From: Curvibacter sp. AEP1-3
GTDB taxonomy: Bacteria > Pseudomonadota > Gammaproteobacteria > Burkholderiales > Burkholderiaceae_C
Direction of reading: 5' to 3'
NCBI RefSeq assembly: GCF_002163715.1
Contig: NZ_CP015698.1
Location: 682,001-746,000 of the forward strand
Length of the DNA: 64,000 nt
The translations under genes and the position numbers were made by a program. Position 1 is the stretch's first letter. The number at the start of each line of letters is the position of its first letter. Positions 26,384 to 35,946 of this stretch are shown here, piece after piece. The notes under the pieces were generated by a model, which worked only from the letters and a program-made list of their open reading frames with translations, was not told where the DNA came from and did not search any database.

Positions 26384-27403
26384 ATGGATCGCACTGAACG
26401 CTTCTACAAGATTGACAACCTTCTCCAAGCGAACGCCGTGGTTCCCATTGGCAGGTTCTTAGAGGAGCTTGAAGTGTCTCTGGCTACCTTCAAGCGAGAC
26501 ATTGAATACATGCGCAGCAGGCTCAACGCGCCGATTCAATGGAGCAAACTGGATGGAGGCTACAGCTACAGTCGCTCGAGCAAAACCGAACAACAGTCTC
26601 TACCAGGTCTGTGGTTTAACTCTGGGGAAGCCTATGCCCTTCTCATGATGCAGGCGCTCCTCTCAGAAATGCAACCAGGGCTCTTAGGACCCCATGTCGA
26701 ACCACTCAAAGCACGATTGCGCGCAGTTATCGAGACTGGGAACCATCCCGCTAAAGACGTCGAAAACCGCGTCAAGCTTCTGAATGTGGCAGCGCGCTCT
26801 GTGCCAGACCAACACTTTGAAACAGTCGCAGCAGCCTTACTCGGTCAAAAGCGGCTTCGTATCCATTACTACGTGCGTATCCGGGATGAGGTCAGCGAAC
26901 GCGAGATCTCACCGCAATTACTTATTCATCACCGAGGTAACTGGTACATCGCGGCCTGGTGCCATAAACAAAACGCCATGCGTTCCTTCAGCATGGACGC
27001 CATCCAACAGGCTCAACTCGTTGACCAAACTGTAAAAACACTGCCTCAAAAAGACCTAGATAACTTCATTGGCAAAGGCTATGGGATATTTTCTGGTGAG
27101 AACGTCAAATGGGCAAAACTGAAGTTTTCTCCGGAGCGGGCACGCTGGGTGTCTCGTGAACTCTGGCACCCTCTGCAGAAAACCGCTCATCAAGGCGATG
27201 CCTCTTTGATTCTGGAAGTACCATTTACTGACAGCCGAGAACTGATCATGGATATCCTGCGCCATGGACGACATGTAGAAGTTGTCGAGCCGCCGGAGTT
27301 GCGCTGGGAGATCACTACTGAACTCGCAAATACGCTCTCCAGATACACAGGCAATGACCCATCACAGGCTGGAACTTCGAGGACCTTGAAAAATGGTGAC
27401 TAG
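26384..27403 (+). CDS. WYL-domain (YafY-type) transcriptional regulator
   Basis: 339 aa. An N-terminal DeoR/HTH_11-like winged helix (MDRTERFYKIDNLLQA, then LEVSLATFKRDIEYMRSRL) precedes a WYL domain (LRIHYYVRIRDEVSEREISP, LLIHHRGNWYIAAWCH with RSFSMDAI). A C-terminal WCX extension follows. It probably senses a small ligand and represses or activates this element's genes. It overlaps the next gene by 11 bases, so the two are coupled. It is distinct in sequence from the WYL protein at 18.3 kb. Confidence 0.9.
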   Translation: MDRTERFYKIDNLLQANAVVPIGRFLEELEVSLATFKRDIEYMRSRLNAPIQWSKLDGGYSYSRSSKTEQQSLPGLWFNSGEAYALLMMQALLSEMQPGLLGPHVEPLKARLRAVIETGNHPAKDVENRVKLLNVAARSVPDQHFETVAAALLGQKRLRIHYYVRIRDEVSEREISPQLLIHHRGNWYIAAWCHKQNAMRSFSMDAIQQAQLVDQTVKTLPQKDLDNFIGKGYGIFSGENVKWAKLKFSPERARWVSRELWHPLQKTAHQGDASLILEVPFTDSRELIMDILRHGRHVEVVEPPELRWEITTELANTLSRYTGNDPSQAGTSRTLKNGD

Positions 27404-28118
27404 CAAAATACTGCGTCTCAAAGACTTGATCGCATATATCGGCCTGTCGCGCAGTGTGATCTATGACCGGATGAATGAGGGCTCAGAGCGATTTGATCCG
27501 ACTTTTCCAAAGTCTTTTCCTTTGGGCGGCAAAGCAATTGGATGGTCTCAGGCAGAAGTGGATGCTTGGCTAGAGCGTTGCGCTGATCCAAATAAGTCTC
27601 GCGAATTTGTCTCGTCCGCAGGGCCAAAAGTAGTGACAACTCCAAAGTCAGTTACAGCTCAATCCCCTCGGATTTCCTCACGAACTTCGGAGCCTCAAGA
27701 GCAACACAAAACTTTAGGCCAGATGATCGTAGAGGGGACCCAGATCAACGACATCATAGAGAGATATCTCTCTATGGCGACTTGGACCCCAGCCATGGGA
27801 GCACTTCTAGTAAGCGGTGTTGCACCTGAAGGACGTTGCACAGAAATTCCAGCAACGGCGCGAGGCCTCGACAACACCATCTTAGATAAGCTTAATCCAA
27901 GGCTCCAGGCAGCACAGAAACTGCTCGACCTGTATATGGATGAAGATAACGATAAAGCACAACTAAATTCGGAAGTCACGCCGCTAACCTTCTATGTTTG
28001 GTGTGTTGAGTCCAGCATTGATACAGTTTGGCTACGTTGCTTTGACAATTTGGCGAGAATCACAAAGCATGACGACGCTCTCAGCTCGGCGGCTCTAGCA
28101 AACGTAATGAGAAGGTAG
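27393..28118 (+). CDS. AlpA-like DNA-binding domain fused to unknown C-terminal domain
   Basis: 241 aa. Residues 1-65 have an AlpA/MerR-like winged helix (LRLKDLIAYIGLSRSVIYDRM and KSFPLGGKAIGWSQAEVDAWL). A Ser/Thr/Pro linker leads to a ~140-residue helical domain not recognised. Most AlpA proteins are ~70-90 aa, so this is an extended form. It probably regulates replication or excision of the element together with the RepA-like and YfjJ-like proteins downstream. Confidence 0.75.
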   Translation: MVTSKILRLKDLIAYIGLSRSVIYDRMNEGSERFDPTFPKSFPLGGKAIGWSQAEVDAWLERCADPNKSREFVSSAGPKVVTTPKSVTAQSPRISSRTSEPQEQHKTLGQMIVEGTQINDIIERYLSMATWTPAMGALLVSGVAPEGRCTEIPATARGLDNTILDKLNPRLQAAQKLLDLYMDEDNDKAQLNSEVTPLTFYVWCVESSIDTVWLRCFDNLARITKHDDALSSAALANVMRR

Positions 28119-28201
28119 GTCGAGCTTATTATTCAATACATATAAAAATTCAATGATCAGATCGCTACCGAGGACAAAAAACCCTTTTCAACATAGGTCA
28201 A

Positions 28202-28849
28202 ATGAATACACCATCACCGACATTGAATGATTTAGGTAGCAAGATTTTTAGAAATTTATTTTCTTGTTTTGAGGAACAGAATCCCAATAAATCCCTAGAG
28301 AACTTCCGTGACGAGATTTGGCATGGACTAGTTGGAAAGCAAGGGGTGTCTGGCTACGACGTATATGAAGAGCTGTTTAGGACACAAGTCAACAACGCAG
28401 CCGCGCCCATCATCATCTCTGTTGCCTACTGTGCAGAGGCACGTCAACACCAAAGTGCAAGTAGATTGGATCATGCTTGGGCAGCGATGGCCGAAGCAAA
28501 TTACTGGTGTGGTGTTGCAATGGCAGGAGTAGGCATTAAATCCGCCAGTGAAAAAACAATAATCGCGACAAAGAAAAACACCGCAGCCAAAGGAGGTGAA
28601 ACTCGCAGAGAGAGTTACGAGCCCATCGTCGAGGAGGCACGACGCTTAGCTCGTGAAATGCGTCCATCGAGAGCAGGCTGGAAGTCTCGAAGTCAAGCAG
28701 GTAGAGAGATAAGGCAGGCAGTGGAAAGTTTTGCCGTGAAGAAAGGTATCAGACTCTCGGAAAATCAAGCGTTAAAAACGATTGACGGGTGGTTGCGAGA
28801 GATGCCAGATGCAGGCGAACTCTTTCCCCAAAAACAGGTTTCAAACTAA
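28202..28849 (+). CDS. hypothetical element-associated protein
   Basis: 215 aa, soluble. The N-terminal ~120 residues are helical with aromatic and Cys residues (AWAAMAEANYWCGVAMAG). The C-terminal part is basic and helical (ARRLAREMRPSRAGWKSRSQ) and ends in a segment that could bind DNA. It lies between the AlpA-like gene and the RepA-like gene, a common position for accessory replication or regulatory proteins of integrative elements. No family recognised. Confidence 0.6.
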   Translation: MNTPSPTLNDLGSKIFRNLFSCFEEQNPNKSLENFRDEIWHGLVGKQGVSGYDVYEELFRTQVNNAAAPIIISVAYCAEARQHQSASRLDHAWAAMAEANYWCGVAMAGVGIKSASEKTIIATKKNTAAKGGETRRESYEPIVEEARRLAREMRPSRAGWKSRSQAGREIRQAVESFAVKKGIRLSENQALKTIDGWLREMPDAGELFPQKQVSN

Positions 28850-28858
28850 AAAATGCTT

Positions 28859-28907
28859 CTCTAGCGCCATAGCGCTTAAATTCTGTTCCCTGTTTGCTGG
28901 CAAACAG
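28859..28907. promoter_or_regulatory. short inverted repeats upstream of repA-like gene
   Basis: AGCGC-CATA-GCGCT is followed by CTGTTTG-CTGG-CAAACAG. The leading TCTAGCGCCAT recurs at about 30802, upstream of the YfjJ-like gene. These could be operator or origin motifs of the element. Confidence 0.35.
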
Positions 28908-28991
28908 AGTATGTCAGCTAGCAAGTCGCCTAGAGTAAAGCAGCAATAGAAAACACACTTCGATCCTCATCAACTCTATTGAGGATTCGAA

Positions 28992-30662
28992 ATGTTAGGC
29001 AAGTCGTATAGTTTCCGCAGCTATGGCACCGATGTCCAGTTGGTCCCGGCCTCTGATATCGCGCCCACTCCCATCGCATGGTTGTGGGAGTATTACCTCG
29101 CGGTTGGAAAACTTCACATCTTAGGTGGTGCTCCTGGGACGGGCAAAACAAATCTTGCAATTAACCAAATCTCTGCTGTTTCAACAGGCGGTTTCTGGCC
29201 AGATGGAACTTCAGCGCCGCTTGGCAAGGTGATTTTTTGGACGTGCGAAGACGGTATCGATGACACCATTGTTGTTCGCTTGATTGCTGCTGGTGCGAAC
29301 ATGAACAATGTTCATATCTTGCGCGGTACTGTAGAACGTGGTCGTGAGCGCAGTTTTGACTTTGCCACCGATATCGATCTGCTAGAGGCAAAGATTCAGG
29401 AGCTGGGTAATGTCAAACTCATTGTCATTGACAGCATTGCTCAAGTCGTAAGTGGAGATGCGAATAAAAATACTGACGTTCGAAAATCACTCACCCCACT
29501 TCTAGACCTCGCAGAAAAGAATGGATGCGCAATCCTTGGGATTACCCACTTGAACAAAAACTCGAAAGGTAAAGAGCCTATTGATCGTATCAATGGAAGT
29601 ATTGCGTATGTTGCAGTGGCCCGGATTGTGATGCTAACGATCCGTCTGAAAAGTGAGGACCCTGACGAGAGTCCGAAATGCCTACTTCTTAGGGTGAAAT
29701 CCAATATAGGACCAGACGACGGTGGATTTGAGTATCGAATCGACAACATAAACTATTGGTACGGTGGACAGTCTTTCAGAACGTCCACCATAAGGTTCTG
29801 TTCAACACCGCTTAAAGGGTCGGCCAAAGACATTCTTCGTTCTGCTGAGTCGGATGGACCCGTTGAGGCCACGGGAGCAGTTGCCAGTGCGGCACAGTTC
29901 CTTGCGGAGTTTCTTGCCGAGGGACCAAAGTCAGCACAAGAAGTGGAACACCGTGCTCGAGAGGCAGGCATTTCCATGTCTGCGGTGAAGCGAGCCAAGC
30001 TCAAGATGGGCGTTTTATCTCAACGCCAGAACAGTGGACCATCAAGTCCCTTCTGCTGGTCATTGGAGCAAAACCCAGTCCAAGAGGCGTATCTACCTGC
30101 CTCCAATGTGCCCACTTCAGATGTGCGGGAAACACTGCTGCGTAGATTTTCTCCAGATCATCCGCATGTTCAGCGCTTCGCTCAAGCTCCAACTTGTACT
30201 CCGATTAATCCAGTTGCTCCAGTTGCTCCAGTTGCTCCGGTTGCTCCGGTTGCTCCGGTTGCTCCAGTTGCTCCAGTTGCTCCAGTTGCTCCAGTTGCTC
30301 CAGTTGCTTCGGTTGCTTCGGTTGCTCCAGTTGCTCCAGTTGCTTCGGTTGCTCCAGTTGCTTCGGTTGCTTCGGTTGCTTCGGTTGCTTCGGTTGCTCC
30401 AGTTGCTTCGGTTGCTTCGGTTGCTTCGGTTGCTTCGGTTGCTTCGGTTGCTCCGGTTGACGAAGGTATCTTGTCTTTCCTGATCAAGGGCTGTCAGGAA
30501 CTTTTCAATAAGCGTTATCCAGGAGGGTACGACGACGACGACCTTCCACTCAATTTTCAACAGAACATCTGCGAGGAAATGCTGGATTCGATTTGTCTGG
30601 ATGATGAGGACCAACGTGACAAGTACACCGAAGCATTGAAAAAAAGCGGTTGGTACATGTAG
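28992..30662 (+). CDS. RepA-like RecA-fold ATPase with repeat-rich linker
   Basis: 556 aa. The first ~260 residues are a RecA-fold/AAA_25 ATPase of the plasmid RepA helicase type: Walker [10 protein letters not shown] (about 45-53), a [10 protein letters not shown] strand, Walker [11 protein letters not shown] and [10 protein letters not shown] helix-turn-helix-like stretch ([19 protein letters not shown]) follows. Residues 408-488 are a perfect 27-unit VAP/VAS tandem repeat, then a ~68-residue acidic tail including four Asp in a row. It probably unwinds the element's origin or supports its transfer. The repeat likely forms an extended linker whose length can vary. Confidence 0.85.
   Translation: MLGKSYSFRSYGTDVQLVPASDIAPTPIAWLWEYYLAVGKLHILGGAPGTGKTNLAINQISAVSTGGFWPDGTSAPLGKVIFWTCEDGIDDTIVVRLIAAGANMNNVHILRGTVERGRERSFDFATDIDLLEAKIQELGNVKLIVIDSIAQVVSGDANKNTDVRKSLTPLLDLAEKNGCAILGITHLNKNSKGKEPIDRINGSIAYVAVARIVMLTIRLKSEDPDESPKCLLLRVKSNIGPDDGGFEYRIDNINYWYGGQSFRTSTIRFCSTPLKGSAKDILRSAESDGPVEATGAVASAAQFLAEFLAEGPKSAQEVEHRAREAGISMSAVKRAKLKMGVLSQRQNSGPSSPFCWSLEQNPVQEAYLPASNVPTSDVRETLLRRFSPDHPHVQRFAQAPTCTPINPVAPVAPVAPVAPVAPVAPVAPVAPVAPVAPVASVASVAPVAPVASVAPVASVASVASVASVAPVASVASVASVASVASVAPVDEGILSFLIKGCQELFNKRYPGGYDDDDLPLNFQQNICEEMLDSICLDDEDQRDKYTEALKKSGWYM
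30213..30455 (+). repeat. 27-unit 9-bp minisatellite inside repA-like gene
   Basis: Tandem GTTGCTCCA / GTTGCTCCG / GTTGCTTCG units (27 x 9 = 243 bases) encode Val-Ala-Pro or Val-Ala-Ser. Because the unit is a multiple of three, gain or loss keeps the reading frame. Pro-type units dominate the 5' half and Ser-type units the 3' half, showing expansion by unit duplication. Confidence 0.95.
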
Positions 30663-31012
30663 CTTGCATTGCGCATTGCTGAGCGGATCTTCTAACCGGT
30701 AGATCCGCTCCAACAGGTACCGTAAAAAAACCTACGCCATGCCAATCAAATGAGGGCTGGACCATCAGCGCACTAGCTCAAGAAAAGCAAGAAGTCCGTG
30801 TCTAGCGCCATTGGCCGAACTTGCTTTCTTGCATATTTTTCCAGAGCTAACACTTCGCCATTTTTACTGAGCTTCAGGCAACCAATTTAAAAGAAAGTGC
30901 CTGAAGTTCCGTAGCCTTATTTTCGGTATTAGATGTATAGGTAAGAGAGTACTACCAAAGCCTCTTAGCGCACTAGCTCATGGAAGGCACCAAACACTTG
31001 AAGGACTAAATC
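30663..31012. other. non-coding region with 14-bp direct repeats, possible origin or control region
   Basis: No gene is present. AGCGCACTAGCTCA occurs at 30767-30780 and 30967-30980, exactly 200 bases apart, each followed by a similar A/G-rich run ending in GCA. TCTAGCGCCAT near 30802 matches a copy before the RepA-like gene. Lying between a RepA-like ATPase and a Gp2-like protein, this is a reasonable place for an origin. Confidence 0.4.
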
Positions 31013-31669
31013 ATGCAAATCAATCCGCACAATAGAAATCAAACACTTCTCTTCGACTACAACTACTTAAAACTTCCAATAATGTTTGAGAAGGGTCCAA
31101 TGATTCTGGAGTATTTGGATACTCTGTACGGTGTAATTCAGAAGTCGCTATCAGCACACAAACGCGTATGCGCAATGCGATTTGATTTGCGGTTTCCACT
31201 CAGTATGGGGTACGACGCAGAAAACTTTTCAAACGAAGCCATCTCTCGCTTCATCGAGTCACTCAAAGCGAAAATCAGACACGATAGAACAAGGGCGAGG
31301 TTGGAGAGACCATATGCCCATGACACTGATATTCGGTACGTGTGGGCACGCGAACTAAGTCGGGAGGATAGAGTCCACTATCACGTTGCGTTGCTGGTCA
31401 ACCGGGATGCCTACTTCACTCTAGGTAGGTTCAAGTCCAGCGAGCAAAACATGGCTGGTCGAATTATTGAAGCTTGGGCCAGCGCTCTTCGCCTGACACT
31501 TGAACAAGCAGAAGGTTTAGTTCATTTCCCCGACAACGCAGTTTACCGGTTTGAGTTAGAAGAGCCTCAACAGCTCCAAGCCTTTTTTCATCGAGCGTCT
31601 TACTTATGCAAATTAAACAGCAAACAATTTGGCAACGGACATCATGGTTTTGGAGCTAGCCGTCATTGA
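31013..31669 (+). CDS. YagK/YfjJ (inovirus Gp2-like) protein
   Basis: 218 aa. RVCAMRFDLRFP, a middle VWARELSREDRVHYHVALLVN and a late FHRASYLCKLNSK match YfjJ/Gp2-type proteins of satellites and inovirus-like elements. The HYHVALL segment has the His-x-His form seen in HUH-related replication proteins, suggesting rolling-circle type initiation, but the catalytic Tyr was not pinned down. It follows the RepA-like gene and possible origin. Confidence 0.8.
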   Translation: MQINPHNRNQTLLFDYNYLKLPIMFEKGPMILEYLDTLYGVIQKSLSAHKRVCAMRFDLRFPLSMGYDAENFSNEAISRFIESLKAKIRHDRTRARLERPYAHDTDIRYVWARELSREDRVHYHVALLVNRDAYFTLGRFKSSEQNMAGRIIEAWASALRLTLEQAEGLVHFPDNAVYRFELEEPQQLQAFFHRASYLCKLNSKQFGNGHHGFGASRH

Positions 31670-31693
31670 GTTGGTCTTTTAACCTCACCCACC

Positions 31694-34645
31694 TCAAAAT
31701 CTTGCGCCTATATCACGCATGCTGAGTAGCCTCGAAATGCTCGCATCAAATGCTTTCTTGAAATCTGCATCGCCAGCATAGCGTTTGTACAAATCCAATT
31801 CCCGGCGGCGTTCGATGCTGACGGCGTGCTGGATCAGTTTCTCTAAGGCCAACTGTCGGTTCTGGGCATCGGGGTTGTCTTCGACCTGCGCTTTGTAATC
31901 AGCATGTTTCACCACATGCTTGGCGATATTGATGAACTTGACGCGCTGCTCCTCGGGCGTGGCCTCCCAGCCAGCGAAGTGTCGGTCGTTGAAGGCACGA
32001 ACGATCTCTTCCAGCGGGTCTTTGTCACCTGGCCCCATATGTGGGCCGCGCACGTTCGGGTTTTGCGGCTCCAGCTCGGTTTCACCAGCATCAAGGCCAA
32101 TCTTGGCTTCAAGCCGTGAGCGTTCCAGCCCGTAAGTCGACAGATCAACGCTGTTCAGCAACTCGTCCAGCTTATCCTGGTCAGGGTCTTTGACCTTCAG
32201 CTTGGGGATCAGGAATTTCAGGAACCAGTGCAGCATTTCCCAGTTCACGTTGTTGAACGGGATGATGGCCGCCACCTGCGCGTATATCTTGACGAACTGC
32301 TTGGCCTTGATCTTGAAGTCAATGCGTTCTTCGTCATCCAAGTCCGCCTCGAAGCGGGCCACCACCGTGTCAATGATGGGGGCGAGTTCTTCGGCTTCGG
32401 CGCTGGCAAAGAACTTCTCGTTGAAGCTCGTCACCTCGGCCCAGTCGTAGATGCCGAAGTTGTCGAGCACGTCTTTCAGGTCATGCAAGATGTTTACGTC
32501 CGTTGGCTCGCTCAAGGATGTGGACGTGTAGAACGGGTCAAACGCCGCCTTGATGTCATCCACAGAGTTGTAAAAGTCGAGCACGAAGGTATCGGCCTTG
32601 CCTAGCTTCCAGTTGCAGCGATTCAACCGAGACAGCGCCTGCACGGCCAAAACACCTTGCAGCTTCTTATCCACGTACATCGTGTGCAGCATGGGTTCAT
32701 CAAAGCCAGTCAGGTACTTGTTGGCAACCACCAAAATCTTGGCATCGTCCTTCTCGAATTCATCGGGTAAGTCACGGGCAGAAAAGCCGTTCAGAGACTC
32801 TTCGGTGTGCTTGATGCCATCAACCATCTTTTCGCCGGAGAACGCCACCAGCGCCTTGAAGGGCGCATTTGCATCTTTCAGGGCCGCGCGGATAGCAAAG
32901 AAGTAGCGGATGGCGCATTCGATGTTGCGTGTCACCACCATAGCCTTGGCCTTGCCCTTGAGCTTCTTGGCTTGCCACACGCTGGCCGTGAAGTGATCGA
33001 CCATGATCTTGGCCTTCACCTCAATAGTCTTGGGACTGGCTTCGACGAAGGCTTTGAGCTTCTTCTGTGCCTTGGCGATATCGAACAGCGGGTTGTCCTC
33101 CACCGACTTCTGCACCTCGTAGTAGCTCTTGTACGTGGTGTATTTCTCCAGCACGTCGAGGATGAACTTTTCCTCGATGGCCTGCTTCATGGAATACAGG
33201 TGGAAGGGGTAGAACTTGCCATCTGAGGCTTGGCGACCAAACTTCTCCAACGTGGCAGGTTTGGGCGTGGCGGTGAACGCAAAGTAGCTGGCGTTCTTGC
33301 TCATCTTGCGGCCTTTCATTGCCGCCAGTATCTTGTCCTGCAGATCTTCGGGCACTTCTTCGTCATCTGCGCCCAGTGTGGTGTTCAGCTTGTCAGACGC
33401 GCTGCCTGATTGGGAAGAGTGAGCCTCGTCAATGATGACACCGAAGTTCCGGCTGGTCAGATCAGTGATGCCATCCACAATGAATGGGAACTTTTGCACC
33501 GTGGTGATGATGATCTTCTTGCCTAACTCCAGGTGGGCTTTTAGTTCGGCAGCGCTCTCTGCATGGGCCACTATGTTCTTGGTTTCAGAGAACAGCTTGA
33601 TGTTGTCCTTGAGCTGGGTGTCCAGTACGCGCCGGTCTGTCACCACCACCACGGAATCAAACAGATTCGCGGCGCCTGTGGTGTCGTACTGCTCCACCAG
33701 TTGATATGCCAGCCAGGTGATGGAGTTGGACTTGCCTGAGCCAGCCGAATGCTGAATCAGGTAAGTCTGACCCACGCCCTTCTGCTGGGCATCCGCCAGA
33801 ATACCGCGCACCACGTCGAGCTGGTGATAGCGGGGGAAGAACAGTGCTTTGCGCTCCTTCCCGGTTTTTTTGTCCTTCTCTACCGTGAACTTAGCGAACT
33901 GCTCAATGATGTTGGTAAGGCTGCGGCGCGGCAGAATGTCTTGCCATAGGTACGCCGTCTTGTGCCCGTTCGGGTTGACCGGATTGCCCTTGCCATAGTT
34001 GAAGCCCTTGTTGAACGGTAGAAAGTTGCTATCGTTGCCCGCCAGTTGGGCGCACATGAATGCCTCGTCGGGATCTACCGCGAAGTGCACCAGGCAGCGA
34101 CCAAACTCAAACAGCGGTTCTTTCGGGTCACGGTCGGTACGGTACTGGCGAACGGCGTTTTGCACGTTCTGGCCTGTCCACGGGTTCTTGAGTTCAAGCG
34201 TCGCCACCGCCAAGCCGTTGACGAACAGGGCCATGTCCACCGACTTGAAGGTATCCGTCTGGCTGTAATGCACTTGCCGGGTCACGCTGAAGCGGTTGGC
34301 CTCGAAGTTGGCTACCACCTCGGGGTTGAGGTCGTTGTATGGCAAGCGGTAAAGCAGATCGAAGTGGGCATCGTCAATGTCGAGCCCTTTCTTCAGCACG
34401 GAAAGCACGCTGTCCTTCTTGATCTTCTTGTTCAGACGCTCCAGCATCAGCCGCTGCCAGTTGGGCCGGTCTTTCAGCTTCGCCAATTCCTTGGGCTGGG
34501 TCGCTTCGAGAAATTCCCAAAAGAGCTTGCCGTCAACAGCGAACTCCTGGTCAAAGTCAGCCGGATCGCCAACGCGATAGCCGTCCTTCGCAAGTGCGTT
34601 CTCGATGTGCGATTCAAGCGCGGCTTCATTGGTTCGACTGACCAT
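31694..34645 (-). CDS. hsdR: type I restriction enzyme R subunit
   Basis: 983 aa, normal for the family. The N-terminal nuclease domain has SVDMALFVNG then ATLELKNPW (D...ExK). The SF2 translocase motor shows Walker A HSAGSGKS, DEAH box VIIDEAHSSQSG, TAT-motif FAFTATPKP and the motif V/VI region KYLTGFDEPMLHTMYVD with ALSRLNR. It cleaves unmodified DNA after translocation when complexed with HsdM and HsdS. It is the last gene of a leftward hsdM-hsdS-hsdR operon, 26 bases after hsdS. Confidence 0.96.
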   Translation of the reverse strand: MVSRTNEAALESHIENALAKDGYRVGDPADFDQEFAVDGKLFWEFLEATQPKELAKLKDRPNWQRLMLERLNKKIKKDSVLSVLKKGLDIDDAHFDLLYRLPYNDLNPEVVANFEANRFSVTRQVHYSQTDTFKSVDMALFVNGLAVATLELKNPWTGQNVQNAVRQYRTDRDPKEPLFEFGRCLVHFAVDPDEAFMCAQLAGNDSNFLPFNKGFNYGKGNPVNPNGHKTAYLWQDILPRRSLTNIIEQFAKFTVEKDKKTGKERKALFFPRYHQLDVVRGILADAQQKGVGQTYLIQHSAGSGKSNSITWLAYQLVEQYDTTGAANLFDSVVVVTDRRVLDTQLKDNIKLFSETKNIVAHAESAAELKAHLELGKKIIITTVQKFPFIVDGITDLTSRNFGVIIDEAHSSQSGSASDKLNTTLGADDEEVPEDLQDKILAAMKGRKMSKNASYFAFTATPKPATLEKFGRQASDGKFYPFHLYSMKQAIEEKFILDVLEKYTTYKSYYEVQKSVEDNPLFDIAKAQKKLKAFVEASPKTIEVKAKIMVDHFTASVWQAKKLKGKAKAMVVTRNIECAIRYFFAIRAALKDANAPFKALVAFSGEKMVDGIKHTEESLNGFSARDLPDEFEKDDAKILVVANKYLTGFDEPMLHTMYVDKKLQGVLAVQALSRLNRCNWKLGKADTFVLDFYNSVDDIKAAFDPFYTSTSLSEPTDVNILHDLKDVLDNFGIYDWAEVTSFNEKFFASAEAEELAPIIDTVVARFEADLDDEERIDFKIKAKQFVKIYAQVAAIIPFNNVNWEMLHWFLKFLIPKLKVKDPDQDKLDELLNSVDLSTYGLERSRLEAKIGLDAGETELEPQNPNVRGPHMGPGDKDPLEEIVRAFNDRHFAGWEATPEEQRVKFINIAKHVVKHADYKAQVEDNPDAQNRQLALEKLIQHAVSIERRRELDLYKRYAGDADFKKAFDASISRLLSMRDIGARF

Positions 34646-34671
34646 ATCTTCTCCCTATTTCCGCAGTCTCT

Positions 34672-35946
34672 TCATTTCACTTCAGAAACCTTTAGTTTTC
34701 CGAGTACTGCTGAAGCAATGGTCACTTTCTTGAAGTCTGAAAGCTCATTGCATTCTTTTTCTATTGAGGTAACTAGTAACTGATATTTTGACTCTAAAAG
34801 TTCGACTTCCTTGACGATTAAAAGCTGCTCCTCATATGGAGGGAATATTGACTTAATGTCGTAAAAACTTTGATTAGAAAGATTCTGCAGGCCTACAGTC
34901 ATGCCATTTGATGCACCAGCATAAATTCCACAATAAGAACGAGTATGGAAAAGAAGCTCAAAGTACTTTGATGAAACATTTGGTCCCGGTGTGTAGATGC
35001 CGTAATGAAAGGTAATGACACCATCCTGCTTTGCAGCAAAGAAAACCCCTAGGTGCGCCTTGAATCTATTCAGAACTAAATCATCTTTTCGACATATTCT
35101 GAAATGTTCAAAGGAGGATGTCTTAAGCGATCTTTCTTCCATTTCATCTGTTGGGATAAGGCCAGATTTTTGGGATAGCGACAATGGTGGCAGGCTTTCA
35201 CCTCGATATTTTTTAGCCTTTTCTCTAAAAATTCTTCGGTTTGAAACCACCTGCCAATGAGCCGGTATCTCAGGAATTCCGACAATCTCGCAGATTTTCA
35301 TTGGTGCCCGAGAATTCAAACCTTGGGTCACCGCTGTTGTTATCAGAATTTCCTTCTGCTCATGCAGCAATTCAATCAGTCTCTCTTTTTTCGCTATCGC
35401 CGCGTCTATCTCGCGTATTTTCTGGTCAAGGAAAGTAACAATACTGTCTTGTTCTTCCCGTGGCGGGAATGGAATTGCGAGATTAAAGAATGCGTCTCGA
35501 GAAATTACATTCCGCAGACCGGTATAAAGCGAGCGCAGCTGCTTCCCTTCGTCCAACGAGAGATAGTAGTAGTAGTAGTAGGCGCTAGAAACATGTTGAT
35601 TGCACTGAGTGACGGTATATGCCCCCGTGATCATCCCGTAGTGTTTGGCAAGACCAACTGTTCTAGGAGTTTCTTCTACGTCGAAAAGGCAAAAAATTAA
35701 GTCGTTGGGAGTTACTTGCTTATACGTGTCGAATTCAGCTGGAAACTTCCCTTTCGGGTTCTCCATGTCGCGGAGGATCACCCCTTGTAGCGTCAATGAA
35801 AGGAGCTTGAATTTGGGCGCATCTTTCCCCACTAAGGCTTTGCGCTCGGTAATGAGAAATTTGTTCTTTTTTATTACCCAGTGCGACGGAATGTCACCTA
35901 TCCAAGGAATGCCACTTGACTTGTAGCTTTCGTAGCGCAGTATCAC
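34672..35946 (-). CDS. hsdS: type I restriction-modification specificity subunit
   Basis: 424 aa from a GTG that overlaps the hsdM stop (GTGA). It has two target-recognition halves, each opening with a similar block (GIPWIGDIPSHWVI; GIPEIPAHWQVV) and ending in a coiled-coil segment (PPREEQDSIVTFLDQKIREI; PPYEEQLLIVKEVELLESKY). It dictates the bipartite DNA site methylated or protected. The gene is much more AT-rich than hsdM and hsdR on either side, as expected for specificity genes exchanged by recombination. A six-Tyr run encoded by TAC repeats sits in the first half. Confidence 0.95.
   Translation of the reverse strand: MILRYESYKSSGIPWIGDIPSHWVIKKNKFLITERKALVGKDAPKFKLLSLTLQGVILRDMENPKGKFPAEFDTYKQVTPNDLIFCLFDVEETPRTVGLAKHYGMITGAYTVTQCNQHVSSAYYYYYYLSLDEGKQLRSLYTGLRNVISRDAFFNLAIPFPPREEQDSIVTFLDQKIREIDAAIAKKERLIELLHEQKEILITTAVTQGLNSRAPMKICEIVGIPEIPAHWQVVSNRRIFREKAKKYRGESLPPLSLSQKSGLIPTDEMEERSLKTSSFEHFRICRKDDLVLNRFKAHLGVFFAAKQDGVITFHYGIYTPGPNVSSKYFELLFHTRSYCGIYAGASNGMTVGLQNLSNQSFYDIKSIFPPYEEQLLIVKEVELLESKYQLLVTSIEKECNELSDFKKVTIASAVLGKLKVSEVK
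35563..35580 (-). repeat. trinucleotide run (TAC)5-TAT in hsdS
   Basis: It encodes six consecutive tyrosines between SA and LSLDEG in the first recognition half. Length changes would stay in frame and could alter one recognition domain. Confidence 0.85.

Noticed and set aside
30213..30455. CRISPR-like repeat array
   Set aside because: The units are contiguous 9-mers with no spacers and lie inside a coding region; no cas genes are present.
30117..30713. Long minus-strand and alternate-frame open frames over the 30.2-30.5 kb repeat (Ser-Asn-Arg, Ala-Thr-Gly or Leu-Leu-Arg repeats)
   Set aside because: They are shadows created by the 9-bp minisatellite, which keeps every frame open; only the RepA-like frame has domain support.
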